From: a virus
Virus record (IMG/VR): IMGVR_UViG_3300046714_000572
Location: 1-54,698 of that record
Length of the DNA: 54,698 nt
Strand: one strand, 5' to 3'
The notes beneath the pieces were generated by a model, which saw only the letters and a program-made list of their open reading frames with translations, was not told where the DNA came from and made no database searches. Made by a program: the position numbers and the translations under genes. Positions 42,168-48,966 of the stretch are shown one piece after another. Position 1 is the stretch's first letter. Every line of letters starts with the position of its first letter.

Positions 42168-42698
42168 ATGGCACGACCGACAATCACCCCGATCAACGCC
42201 GGCAACCAGGGCTGGGACGGCGTCATCGACGACGACTTCGACGTCCTGGCGAACGCGCCGATCCCCGTCTACGAGTCCGCCGCGCTCACCGAGGCGAACG
42301 TCGCCTCGACGTTCCCGCCGGCCAGCTACGACCGCTGCATGGTGTGGGTCAACCACACGACGCTCGGCTACACGCTGTACCGCTCGGACGGCACGAACTG
42401 GGCGCCGTTCGACGCGCAGCGCCGCGTGTCGCGCAACATCACCGGCGCGACGACGATCACGCTGGCCGAACAGGCCGCGCTCATCACGGCCAGCGGCACG
42501 CTGCCCTACTCGATCACGCTCGAGGCGGCCAGCCTCTTCCAGGGCCGCACGCTCATCTTCAAGACGCTCGTCGCCGGCACGCTGACCATCGCTCGCGCTG
42601 GAGGGGACACGATCGACGGCGCGACGACCCAGACGATCACGACCCAGTTCGGCGTGCTGAGGATCTACTGCAACGGCAGCACCTACTACGTCATCTGA
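42168..42698 (+). CDS. Small beta-rich tail or fibre protein (176 aa)
   Basis: TAGGAGGCAAC precedes the ATG. The protein begins with INAGNQGWDGVIDDDFDVL, a short motif common near the N-terminus of phage fibre proteins, continues with YTLYRSDGTNWAPF and ends in a Thr/Ile-rich beta segment. It lies directly after the J-like gene, where receptor-binding or fibre accessory genes usually sit. Confidence 0.65.
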   Translation: MARPTITPINAGNQGWDGVIDDDFDVLANAPIPVYESAALTEANVASTFPPASYDRCMVWVNHTTLGYTLYRSDGTNWAPFDAQRRVSRNITGATTITLAEQAALITASGTLPYSITLEAASLFQGRTLIFKTLVAGTLTIARAGGDTIDGATTQTITTQFGVLRIYCNGSTYYVI

Positions 42699-42710
42699 TC
42701 CAAGTGCAAG

Positions 42711-42728
42711 GGCGGCCTTCCAGCCGCC
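42711..42728 (+). terminator. Hairpin after the tail fibre gene
   Basis: GGCGGC-CTTCCA-GCCGCC, followed by TGTCTGCC. A weak terminator or processing hairpin in a 110-nt gap. Confidence 0.4.
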
Positions 42729-42808
42729 TGTCTGCCGCGGGCCTCGGGGGAATGCCTCCTCCTCCGGGGCCTGCACCTTCATCTGAGGGGCTTTCTGGAG
42801 ATTACCGC

Positions 42809-43105
42809 ATGGACACAAATCCGCTGGGCGCAATGTACACGCGCTACGACGCCCAAGTCATCGAGACCGAGGGCCACGCTGGCGACCCGACCTGGGCGCA
42901 GCGCCACGAGGACGAAGTCGTGGGCCGCTTCAAGGCGGTTCAGCCGGACCCCGCCAACCTGAACGAGATCAGCTCGAACTGGAACAGCGCGGACGGCCCC
43001 GAGGCGTTCGACTGCACGAAGACGAACGCGATGGACCAGATCCAGTGGGAGCGGCGCTGGGTGCGCCAGTTCCGTGCCATGAGCACGTCGTTCCCGCCGG
43101 TCTGA
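42809..43105 (+). CDS. Hypothetical protein at the end of the virion operon (98 aa)
   Basis: CTGGAG precedes the ATG at 42809. The product is soluble, Trp/Asn/Asp-rich and largely helical (YDAQVIETEGHAGDPTWAQR), with no recognised motif. A strong hairpin follows at 43116 before the convergent operon. Confidence 0.6.
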   Translation: MDTNPLGAMYTRYDAQVIETEGHAGDPTWAQRHEDEVVGRFKAVQPDPANLNEISSNWNSADGPEAFDCTKTNAMDQIQWERRWVRQFRAMSTSFPPV

Positions 43106-43115
43106 TCGGCTAGAA

Positions 43116-43139
43116 CCCGGGGGGCTGCACCCCTCCGGG
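43116..43139. terminator. Bidirectional terminator between the virion and packaging operons
   Basis: CCCGGGGGG pairs with CCCCTCCGGG (9 bp, one G-U) around a 6-nt loop. It lies exactly between the convergent 3' ends at 43105 (+) and 43141 (-). Confidence 0.7.
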
Positions 43140-43140
43140 C

Positions 43141-43605
43141 TCAGTTCGTGCTCGGCCCCGTCGGCGGCGGGATCATCTCGGGCGGCGGCTCGACGACAGG
43201 CTGCGCTCCTCGGAACGGCAGCGTCGCACGGTAGGCGGTCGAGAACGCCACGCCCCAGATGTCGTCGTGGGAGTTGATCTGGCTCGCGCCCCACACCATG
43301 CAGTGAGCCCACTCGTGGATGAGCGTGTCGAGGATCCCGCTCATCGACTGCCGGGCCTCGATCTGGACGTCGTAGCCGTCCTGGGCCTTGCGAGTCAGCC
43401 CGAGGTACGGACCCTCGATGATGCAGAGTCGGATGTGGACAGAGCCGTTGACCGGCGCGTTCTGGGCGAGGCCTTCGACGCAGCGGACGAAGAGCGCCTG
43501 ATCGAAGCCGTCGGAGAACTGCTCCACGATCACCGCGGGGCGCGGGTAGAACAGCGCGCACGACGGCGCGAGGGCGAGGCAGGCCAGCAGCAGCAACTTC
43601 TTCAA
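43141..43605 (-). CDS. Secreted lipoprotein-type zinc metallopeptidase (HEWAH), TTG start
   Basis: A TTG at 43605 follows ACAGGAGAAG, a clear Shine-Dalgarno site. Starting there gives a classic signal peptide: M-K-K, LLLLACLALAP, then SC (possible lipobox, Cys16). Residues 91-120 read ILDTLIHEWAHCMVW and SHDDIWGVAF: the HExxH zinc motif (His97, His101) with a downstream His113-Asp, as in SprT-like phage peptidases. The last 20 residues are Pro-rich. The product would act in the periplasm or outer membrane, perhaps in host-envelope remodelling or lysis. It is the last gene of the leftward operon. Confidence 0.7.
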   Translation of the reverse strand: MKKLLLLACLALAPSCALFYPRPAVIVEQFSDGFDQALFVRCVEGLAQNAPVNGSVHIRLCIIEGPYLGLTRKAQDGYDVQIEARQSMSGILDTLIHEWAHCMVWGASQINSHDDIWGVAFSTAYRATLPFRGAQPVVEPPPEMIPPPTGPSTN

Positions 43606-43793
43606 GGGGTCTTCTCCTGTGCCCGCTGCGCGCGGGCTCGAGCGCCGTCTCCCTTCGAGACGACTGGGGTGAGTAGCGTCTCGAGGCAGAACACGAGCCG
43701 GCACTTGTCGCAGTAGCCGCGCTGGAACTTCTGGTCCTTGAGGCCGTACGTGTGGGTGACGCGGATCGTTCCGCCGCAGCTCTTGTGCTTCAT
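43602..43793 (-). CDS. Zinc-ribbon mini-protein (63 aa)
   Basis: The ATG overlaps the terminase stop (ATGA) and is preceded by GGAGGAGC. An N-terminal Cys (KSCGG), a CDKC knuckle and a further Cys (FCLE) resemble a zinc ribbon of the kind found next to phage terminase genes. The C-terminal half is basic and Ala/Arg-rich. Function unknown. Confidence 0.65.
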   Translation of the reverse strand: MKHKSCGGTIRVTHTYGLKDQKFQRGYCDKCRLVFCLETLLTPVVSKGDGARARAQRAQEKTP

Positions 43794-45268
43794 CTGCTCC
43801 TCCGCACCTTCGAGCCCAGCTTGTAGGGCCGCCGGTTCATCCCGGCGATCTTGCCCTCGCGGCCGATGCGGCTGTAGAAGGACATGACGACCGCGTCGGC
43901 GCGGTCGGGCGACTCGTCGATCTCGGTGCGGTCGCGCCACTCGTCCTTCGTCTCGACCTTCAGCCTGCCCTTGCGGTCGGTGTAGTACTGGCGCGTCGAG
44001 AGCTGCTTGATGAGGCGCGGGTCGTTCGGGATGTGGACGATGTGCTCGACGACGAGGTTCCTGAAGTTCCACCACGCCTCGCTGTAGGCGTCGGCGTACA
44101 TCGAGCTGTCGCCCGCGACGCCCTGCGTGTGGAACTCGAACACCTGCTTGCCGCCCTCGTGGAACGAGTGCACGATGCCCTGGCCCATGCCGCCCGCGTC
44201 GGGGATGTACCAGCAGTCCTCGTTCTTCCAGCCCGCGTCGTACTGGAGGCGGAAGGCGTAGTCGGTCACCTCGCGCGGGTCGCACTTCACGAACACCTTG
44301 TAGTCGACGACCGCGAGGCCGCTGCGCCGCACGACGACCGACTCGTCGCTGCCGTAGCGCGCGTAGTCGATGCCGAACGCGCGGCTGATCGGCAGGATGT
44401 CCGTGATCGTCGCGCACCCGAACATCTGAGTCTTCGTGCACGCGATCAGGTCATCGATCGCCATCAGCGCGTTCGGGTCGCTGCGCGGGAACTCCCCGAG
44501 CACGCGCACGCGATATACGTCGCTGTCGCGGCCGTACTCCAGCTCGAGCGCCTTGTTGCGGCTGGGGTGCACGATGTGCGGGTAGTCGCGCGCGGTGTCC
44601 TCGGCGTTCCAGCCGAGCGTGTGCCACTGGTCCGCCTGCGTGGTGAAGAACTCGTGGAAGCCGCAGTCGGTGGTGTTCGGGTTGCCGATCGCGAGGAAGA
44701 GCGCGTCGGGGTTCGACAGCGTGCCCTTGATCGTCTCGATGATCGGCCGCGCGACGCCGGACGCCTCGTCGGCGATGAACGTCAGGCGCTTCTCGTGGAT
44801 CCCCTGGAGGTTCTGCGGGCGCGAGGCCGTCGCGGAGCGGATCCCCCAGATCGGGTTCTTGTTGATCTCCATCTTGGTGCCGTAGCACTCGACGAAGCCC
44901 TGGAGGAACGGGTGCGCGTCCTTCATTATGCGCCGCCCCTCGTCGATGAACTGCTTGCACTGCCGCATGTTCGGCGCCGTGACCACGCAGAGCGCGTCCG
45001 GGTAGCGGATGCAGCGCCACATCGCGACCGCGAAGCTGATCGCGGTCTTCCCCGGCCCCTGCCCCGAGCGCACGGCGATGCGCTTGCGCCGCTTGCCGAC
45101 CGGGAGCTGCGACTCGAGCTGCACGACGTCGAGGAGCTGCTTCTGCTGCCACGTCGGGCCGGTCCCGGGGTACTCCTGCCCGAAGTTGAGGCCCTCCTGG
45201 ACGAAGAAGTTGATGTCCTCGCGCCAGCGCTCGTACAGCGGCGTGAACTTTCGCTCGAACGCGGTCAT
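43790..45268 (-). CDS. terL: Terminase large subunit
   Basis: The 492-residue protein carries the terminase ATPase and nuclease. Walker A SGQGPGKT is at residues 68-75, Walker B LTFIADEAS at 162-170, and the C-terminal nuclease domain has GIDYARYGSDE (about 294) and ESPDRADAVVMS near the end with acidic ligands. It translocates DNA into the prohead with TerS and the portal, and cuts the concatemer. Coupled by ATGA to both the upstream membrane mini-protein and the downstream zinc-ribbon gene. Confidence 0.92.
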   Translation of the reverse strand: MTAFERKFTPLYERWREDINFFVQEGLNFGQEYPGTGPTWQQKQLLDVVQLESQLPVGKRRKRIAVRSGQGPGKTAISFAVAMWRCIRYPDALCVVTAPNMRQCKQFIDEGRRIMKDAHPFLQGFVECYGTKMEINKNPIWGIRSATASRPQNLQGIHEKRLTFIADEASGVARPIIETIKGTLSNPDALFLAIGNPNTTDCGFHEFFTTQADQWHTLGWNAEDTARDYPHIVHPSRNKALELEYGRDSDVYRVRVLGEFPRSDPNALMAIDDLIACTKTQMFGCATITDILPISRAFGIDYARYGSDESVVVRRSGLAVVDYKVFVKCDPREVTDYAFRLQYDAGWKNEDCWYIPDAGGMGQGIVHSFHEGGKQVFEFHTQGVAGDSSMYADAYSEAWWNFRNLVVEHIVHIPNDPRLIKQLSTRQYYTDRKGRLKVETKDEWRDRTEIDESPDRADAVVMSFYSRIGREGKIAGMNRRPYKLGSKVRRSR

Positions 45269-45441
45269 TTTCCCTGGCCGACGACCCGATCGACGCGATC
45301 GGCCATCAGCGAGGCGACTTCCGCGTGTCCGCGGGCCTCGGACGCGGATTTTTGGCTCTTCAGGGCCAGAATCGCGGCGACGACGGCCGCCAAGATGGCC
45401 GGAATGTTCACGAGGAGCGCGATCAGGACGTTTTCGTTCAT
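45265..45441 (-). CDS. Small single-helix membrane protein (58 aa)
   Basis: The ATG at 45441 begins a 58-residue ORF. Residues 5-26 are one strong transmembrane helix (LIALLVNIPAILAAVVAAIL), followed by a Lys/Ser/Ala-rich cytoplasmic-type tail. Its TGA overlaps the TerL ATG. Size and topology allow a holin-like or antiholin role, but nothing is diagnostic. Confidence 0.6.
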   Translation of the reverse strand: MNENVLIALLVNIPAILAAVVAAILALKSQKSASEARGHAEVASLMADRVDRVVGQGK

Positions 45442-45448
45442 TGTTTGA

Positions 45449-45991
45449 CTACCAGACGACGATTCGGGTGTGTTTCGGGTGCGTGGAGTGCTCCTCGAGC
45501 GCCTTGCAGGACTCGACGAAGGCCGGATCCGAGCCGCGGGCGCCGAAGACGACGCTCACGATGGCCTGCGGAGCCCTGTGCTGGACGATGTTCGCCACGT
45601 TCGCCATCATCCGCAGCTCCCAGATGGCCTGGCCGCTGAATCGGAGCACGTTCCAGCGCGGAAAACCCGTCACCGAGGCGAGCTGCGGGTTGATCCGCTG
45701 CGTCACGGACTCGAGGAACTCCATGATCTTGCCGTCTTGTCCGCGTCCCGAGGCCAGCATGATGCCCGAGGAGCACGGGACCGACAGCACGCGCCACATC
45801 GCGTAGACGAGGCACGCCCGGCCCATCTCGTTCCGGTCGTCGCCGACCGTCTGGTAGAAGGAGGGGTTCGTGCCGAGCACCCCGAGGACCTCCCGCTGCC
45901 GCGGCGTGGGCCGCAGCTCGAGCTGGTCGCACATCGTCAGGGGCGTCTTCAAGGCGTCTAGCCTCTCACGCAGGGCTGCGTCGGTCAGCAT
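45449..45991 (-). CDS. Degenerate terminase-ATPase-like protein (180 aa)
   Basis: The segment LELRPTPRQREVLGVL, then ACLVYAMWRVLSVPCSSGIM, then a Gly-Gln-Asp-Gly turn and KIMEFLESVTQ, resembles the first half of a terminase ATPase. At the expected Walker A position it reads GDDRNEMGR, so no P-loop lysine/threonine is present. It may be a non-catalytic terminase relative or an unrelated packaging protein. It lies between TerL and the membrane/coiled-coil protein, overlapping the latter by 26 nt. Confidence 0.55.
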   Translation of the reverse strand: MLTDAALRERLDALKTPLTMCDQLELRPTPRQREVLGVLGTNPSFYQTVGDDRNEMGRACLVYAMWRVLSVPCSSGIMLASGRGQDGKIMEFLESVTQRINPQLASVTGFPRWNVLRFSGQAIWELRMMANVANIVQHRAPQAIVSVVFGARGSDPAFVESCKALEEHSTHPKHTRIVVW

Positions 45992-46247
45992 GGAGCCTCT
46001 TGCACTCCTCGAGGTCGTCCTCGAGCGTGTTCACCTTGATCGCGAGGCGCGTGTTCGTCGCGTGCATCTCGTCGATCTTGTCCTCCAGCTCGCGGATGCG
46101 CCCGACGAGCGTGTCGCGGTAGTCGCTCTTCTCCAGGCGCTTGTTCTCGAGCCACACCGCGAGGAGCTTGGCGACGCCGGCACCGGCCAGCAGGGTGACT
46201 CCGCTCTTGAGCCAGGGCGGGAGTTCGTTGATGTCTGCGAAGATCAT
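45966..46247 (-). CDS. Membrane-anchored coiled-coil protein (93 aa)
   Basis: From the ATG at 46247 the product has a transmembrane segment at residues 14-32 (SGVTLLAGAGVAKLLAVWL) followed by a long Glu/Lys/Asp-rich coiled coil (residues 35-85). This is the layout of inner-membrane spanins such as Rz, although orientation and Cys content are not distinctive. The 3' end overlaps the next gene. Spanin or membrane-tethered structural protein are both possible. Confidence 0.6.
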   Translation of the reverse strand: MIFADINELPPWLKSGVTLLAGAGVAKLLAVWLENKRLEKSDYRDTLVGRIRELEDKIDEMHATNTRLAIKVNTLEDDLEECKRLHADRRSPA

Positions 46248-46294
46248 GTGAGGGGTTCTCGGGGAGGGGCGGCCGGAGGCCGCTCCAAAAAAGC

Positions 46295-46423
46295 CTACTC
46301 GAAGTGGGCGTTCACGTCCTCGGGAAAGACGGGACACGCCTGGTCCTCGGACTCGTCCTCCTCGAGGTCGAAGACGTCCTCCTCGGGGTCCATGCCGTCG
46401 ATGCCGTGGCGGTTGGGCCTCAT
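46295..46423 (-). CDS. Tiny acidic protein (42 aa)
   Basis: GGGGGAGGATC precedes the ATG, which overlaps the stop of the preceding gene. The 42-residue product is strongly acidic (DVFDLEEDESEDQ) with one Cys. DNA mimicry is a conceivable role for such acidic phage peptides, but this is speculation. Confidence 0.5.
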   Translation of the reverse strand: MRPNRHGIDGMDPEEDVFDLEEDESEDQACPVFPEDVNAHFE

Positions 46424-46902
46424 CGCGGGATCCTCCCCCCGAGCAGCCCGCGGGCCGTCGTCCTCGCGGTGCCGAGCGCGCTCTTGGTCACGGACTTCGC
46501 GGTCTCCCACGCCGACCCGAAGATCGCCGGGTAGTGGCCCCACGCGCGGAAGAGCGCGTACAGCAGCGCGCCGAGCAGCAGGCCCTTCCAGTCGAGCCAG
46601 CTCCCGCCCGAGCCGGCGACGGGGTTCCCGTGCGCGTCCACCTGCACCACTGGGCGCGGCGCCATCAGCGCGGCCCAGAGGGCGCCGGTGCCGGCGGCGA
46701 GCATCGCGCCGAGGAAGCCGATCGGGTAGAAGAGCCACGAGAGGCCCCCGACCACCGCGCCACCGCCGAGCTGGATGACGCGCTCACCCAGGTACTTCAG
46801 GCCCTGGCCGATCGCGAGGCAGCTCGGCAGCGCCAGGAGCAGGACCGTCCACGCCGCGAGCACCGCGCTCGTCCGCCTCAGCAGCCAACCTCGCACGCTC
46901 AT
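46420..46902 (-). CDS. Multi-pass membrane protein (160 aa)
   Basis: I chose the ATG at 46902 because GAAGGAAGG precedes it. The protein has an N-terminal signal/TM segment (residues 12-32, AVLAAWTVLLLALPSCLA), two more hydrophobic segments (about 50-95) and a hydrophobic helix near 115-130 before a Lys/Thr/Ala-rich tail. A small loop is Pro/Asp-rich. It could be a holin or a membrane component of the lysis cassette; no known family is evident. Confidence 0.6.
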   Translation of the reverse strand: MSVRGWLLRRTSAVLAAWTVLLLALPSCLAIGQGLKYLGERVIQLGGGAVVGGLSWLFYPIGFLGAMLAAGTGALWAALMAPRPVVQVDAHGNPVAGSGGSWLDWKGLLLGALLYALFRAWGHYPAIFGSAWETAKSVTKSALGTARTTARGLLGGRIPR

Positions 46903-47099
46903 CGAATACCTTCCTTCGCTCCGCCGCGCGCTCGGCACGCGAGCGCTCCCTGTCGGGGCAGTGGCCTCAACCCTTCCACCTGATGTCGCCCATCGTACTT
47001 CGATCCTCGGTTCTTGCGCCACGTCAGCCCCTCGCTCCGGTGGTGCGTGTACCGCGGGTCCATCTTGAACTTCTTGAGACTGCCGTCGTGGGTGCGCAT
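46899..47099 (-). CDS. Basic small protein (66 aa)
   Basis: The ATG at 47099 (or an in-frame GTG at 47135) leads a very basic product with KKFKMDPRYTHHRSEGLTWR, and the stop overlaps the next ATG. It might bind nucleic acid. It overlaps a competing ORF at 47024-47146 in another frame; I prefer this one because of its residue composition and ATGA coupling to the membrane gene. Confidence 0.5.
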   Translation of the reverse strand: MRTHDGSLKKFKMDPRYTHHRSEGLTWRKNRGSKYDGRHQVEGLRPLPRQGALACRARGGAKEGIR

Positions 47100-47146
47100 G
47101 AGGTCACGCGCACGCCTCCCACGGTCAGCAGCCACAGGTACCTCAT
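47024..47146 (-). CDS. Alternative small ORF coupled to TerS (40 aa)
   Basis: The ATG at 47146 overlaps the TerS stop and follows GAGAGGGAGAAC, a good ribosome site. The peptide begins with a short hydrophobic stretch (MRYLWLLTVGG), then Thr/Arg-rich sequence. It overlaps the previous entry, so at least one of the two may be spurious. Confidence 0.3.
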   Translation of the reverse strand: MRYLWLLTVGGVRVTSCAPTTAVSRSSRWTRGTRTTGARG

Positions 47147-48210
47147 GAGTTCTCCCTCTCGAACTCCGCGATCACCGCGGGGTCCTCGTCGTCCTCGCCG
47201 GTCGGCTCGAGCCTCGCCGGCAGCGCGGTGTACGTGCTCGGCTCGGCGCGCCCCGCGGTCGGCACTACCGTCGCCTGGACCTCCAGCATCTTCCTGTCCT
47301 GGCGCTGCGCGACGCCCGCGATGATCCCGGCGAAGGCGCGGCCGAGGTCCTCGGGGTCGGTGCGCGTCAGGCCCTGCACGCGGGCCAGCTCCTTCAGCGC
47401 GCGCAGCTCCTTGTCCGTGTTCATCTCCTCCTTCGCGCGGGCGACGAGGTCCTTGAGCTGCGCGACCATCAGCGCGCGGTCCTCCTCCACACTGCTCGAG
47501 CCCATCCGCATCGCGTCCGCGCGGGCCAGGCGGATCAGGCCCACGGCCTCCTTCCGCGCCAGGCCGTAGCGGTCGCGGAAGTGGTCGAGCGTCGGGCGCT
47601 CGCCGCACTCCAGGATCGAGCGGCCCGCCTCGTCGATCAGCATGTCCTCTAGGGCCAGCACCTGGCGCTCGGTCACGCCGGCGTGCACGCAGGTCCGATA
47701 GTCGAGCAGGCCGCGCAGGCCCGCGGCGCCACCCTCGGTGCGGGCGATCTTCAGCTCGTCGGCGAGCAGCGCCGCCACGCGGCACCAGGTGCGCGCCAGG
47801 TACAGCTCGGCCGGCGGGAGCAGCGCCACGCCGTCGCGGGCCAGGCGGTGCACCTCGGTCGCCTCGCCGAGGCGCACGAGCTGCTGCTGACTCGGGCTGA
47901 GCTTGGGCCTGGTCGGGAAGTGCCAGGGCGACTCGACCGCCTGGCCGTCGGCGTCCGTCGCGTGGTCCAGGGACTCGTCCTCCGCGCACAGCCCGAGCAC
48001 CAGGGCGATCGAGCGCGCCAGGCGCCAGCACACCATGATGCGCTGGGAGTGGTCCTCGGGCGCCGGCACCACGAGGTCGGGTCCGGGCGGCGCGAAGACG
48101 CGCTCGAGCGCGAAGCGCAGCTCCCCATCCACCAGCCGACGCGGAGCACCGGCGCTGAGGAAGGCCTCGAGCGCGGGCGTGGAGACGTCGACACGGTGCT
48201 GCTGGCTCAT
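47143..48210 (-). CDS. terS: Terminase small subunit-like protein (355 aa)
   Basis: The ATG at 48210 lies about 19 nt after the expected transcript start of the promoter at 48236-48264. The C-terminal 130 residues show a DNA-binding and oligomerisation pattern: HFRDRYGLARKEAVGLIRLA (helix-turn-helix-like), a helix with LKDLVARAKEEMNTDKEL, then LARVQGLTRTDPED, as in small terminase subunits. The first 220 residues are an extra helical domain with Cys and Trp residues, longer than usual. First gene of the packaging operon that includes TerL. Confidence 0.65.
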   Translation of the reverse strand: MSQQHRVDVSTPALEAFLSAGAPRRLVDGELRFALERVFAPPGPDLVVPAPEDHSQRIMVCWRLARSIALVLGLCAEDESLDHATDADGQAVESPWHFPTRPKLSPSQQQLVRLGEATEVHRLARDGVALLPPAELYLARTWCRVAALLADELKIARTEGGAAGLRGLLDYRTCVHAGVTERQVLALEDMLIDEAGRSILECGERPTLDHFRDRYGLARKEAVGLIRLARADAMRMGSSSVEEDRALMVAQLKDLVARAKEEMNTDKELRALKELARVQGLTRTDPEDLGRAFAGIIAGVAQRQDRKMLEVQATVVPTAGRAEPSTYTALPARLEPTGEDDEDPAVIAEFERENS

Positions 48211-48235
48211 CCGGGCGGGGTGTCCCGCAACTAGA

Positions 48236-48264
48236 AGAGTACGCCTGCCGATATGGCAGGGCAA
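48236..48264 (-). promoter_or_regulatory. Packaging operon promoter with operator in its spacer
   Basis: On the minus strand: TTGCCC (48259-48264), 17 bp, TACTCT (48236-48241). The spacer is almost entirely the palindrome at 48245-48259. Drives TerS/TerL and downstream membrane genes. Confidence 0.7.
48245..48259. promoter_or_regulatory. Operator copy 3, CTGCC-N5-GGCAG
   Basis: CTGCC-GATAT-GGCAG, in the spacer of the packaging promoter. This is the same position relative to -35/-10 as copy 1 in the virion promoter at 20 kb. Confidence 0.68.
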
Positions 48265-48524
48265 GAGGAATCCCGGAATCTGCAACTGGGCGCGCTCGAG
48301 CCGGGTCCGCGGAGCACGCACGCGGCGTCGTCGACTTTCCGCACGACAACCTCTAGCCCCAGATTTTTCACCCCGGGTTTTTCTCCCGGAAAATACCCCG
48401 CGCGATATAAGGGGGTGCACTTGGCCCGCTCAGAATCTCGCACGTGAAGGAACGTTCATGAAATATATTCCCCACAAGCCCCCGGGCAGGCCCTAGAGGG
48501 GTTGTTTTGCGTATATGTATGGTA

Positions 48525-48547
48525 ATAATAGCCTGCCAATATGGCAG
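48525..48547 (-). promoter_or_regulatory. Possible distal leftward promoter next to operator copy 4
   Basis: On the minus strand, TATTAT (48525-48530) lies two bases after operator copy 4, the spacing seen between operators and -10 at the other two promoters. No good -35 is present. On the + strand the same bases form an extended -10 (TGGTAATAAT). Confidence 0.4.
48533..48547. promoter_or_regulatory. Operator copy 4, CTGCC-N5-GGCAG
   Basis: CTGCC-AATAT-GGCAG, perfect arms, centre 48540. It is 20 bp from copy 5. Confidence 0.65.
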
Positions 48548-48552
48548 GTAGG

Positions 48553-48567
48553 CTGCCACTTGGGCAG
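48553..48567. promoter_or_regulatory. Operator copy 5, CTGCC-N5-GGCAG
   Basis: CTGCC-ACTTG-GGCAG, perfect arms, centre 48560. Paired with copy 4 at two helical turns, which would suit cooperative binding. Confidence 0.6.
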
Positions 48568-48613
48568 GTACCCCTACAGGTTGGGGGCTAACGGATACCT
48601 ACCACTATAAGGG

Positions 48614-48631
48614 CATTGTAATTTTACAATG
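48614..48631. repeat. CATTGTAA inverted repeat
   Basis: CATTGTAA-TT-TTACAATG has 8-bp perfect arms. A further CATTGTAA half-site occurs at 48656-48663 and TTACAATA at 48713-48720. A second candidate protein-binding family in the control region. Confidence 0.6.
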
Positions 48632-48681
48632 TTAGCATCTCATTTTCGAGAGTGACATTGTAAAGTGCCTCTCTAACTCCT

Positions 48682-48690
48682 TTATCCACA
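48682..48690 (+). promoter_or_regulatory. DnaA-box match TTATCCACA
   Basis: An exact match to the canonical high-affinity DnaA box, in an AT-richer gene-free zone close to direct repeats. One box alone can occur by chance, but its location fits an origin. Confidence 0.45.
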
Positions 48691-48928
48691 GTGGCCAAGA
48701 ATTCGGTACTTTTTACAATAGCTCATTTCCAGGATGCCCCGGCACGTTCTCGGATTATGAACCCGGACACCATACTGATTCCAGGAATGGCCTCGGCGAT
48801 AGTGCCACGAGGGGTAAATCTAGTCGCGACCACAAGCGGTAGTGGGGGTAGGTAGGAATTTCACACAATGTAAAGGGTCACTTTCGGTGTTGCTATGCTG
48901 CGGGATAGCAGAAGTGGCTCTATTCCTA

Positions 48929-48966
48929 GAAATGCGATAGCGCAGAAATGCGATAGCGCAGAAATG
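48929..48966 (+). repeat. 16-bp direct repeats (iteron-like), 2.4 copies
   Basis: GAAATGCGATAGCGCA occurs twice in exact tandem (48929-48944, 48945-48960), followed by GAAATG and an AT run. Iteron-like spacing (16 bp) next to an AT-rich stretch suggests replication initiator binding. Confidence 0.6.
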
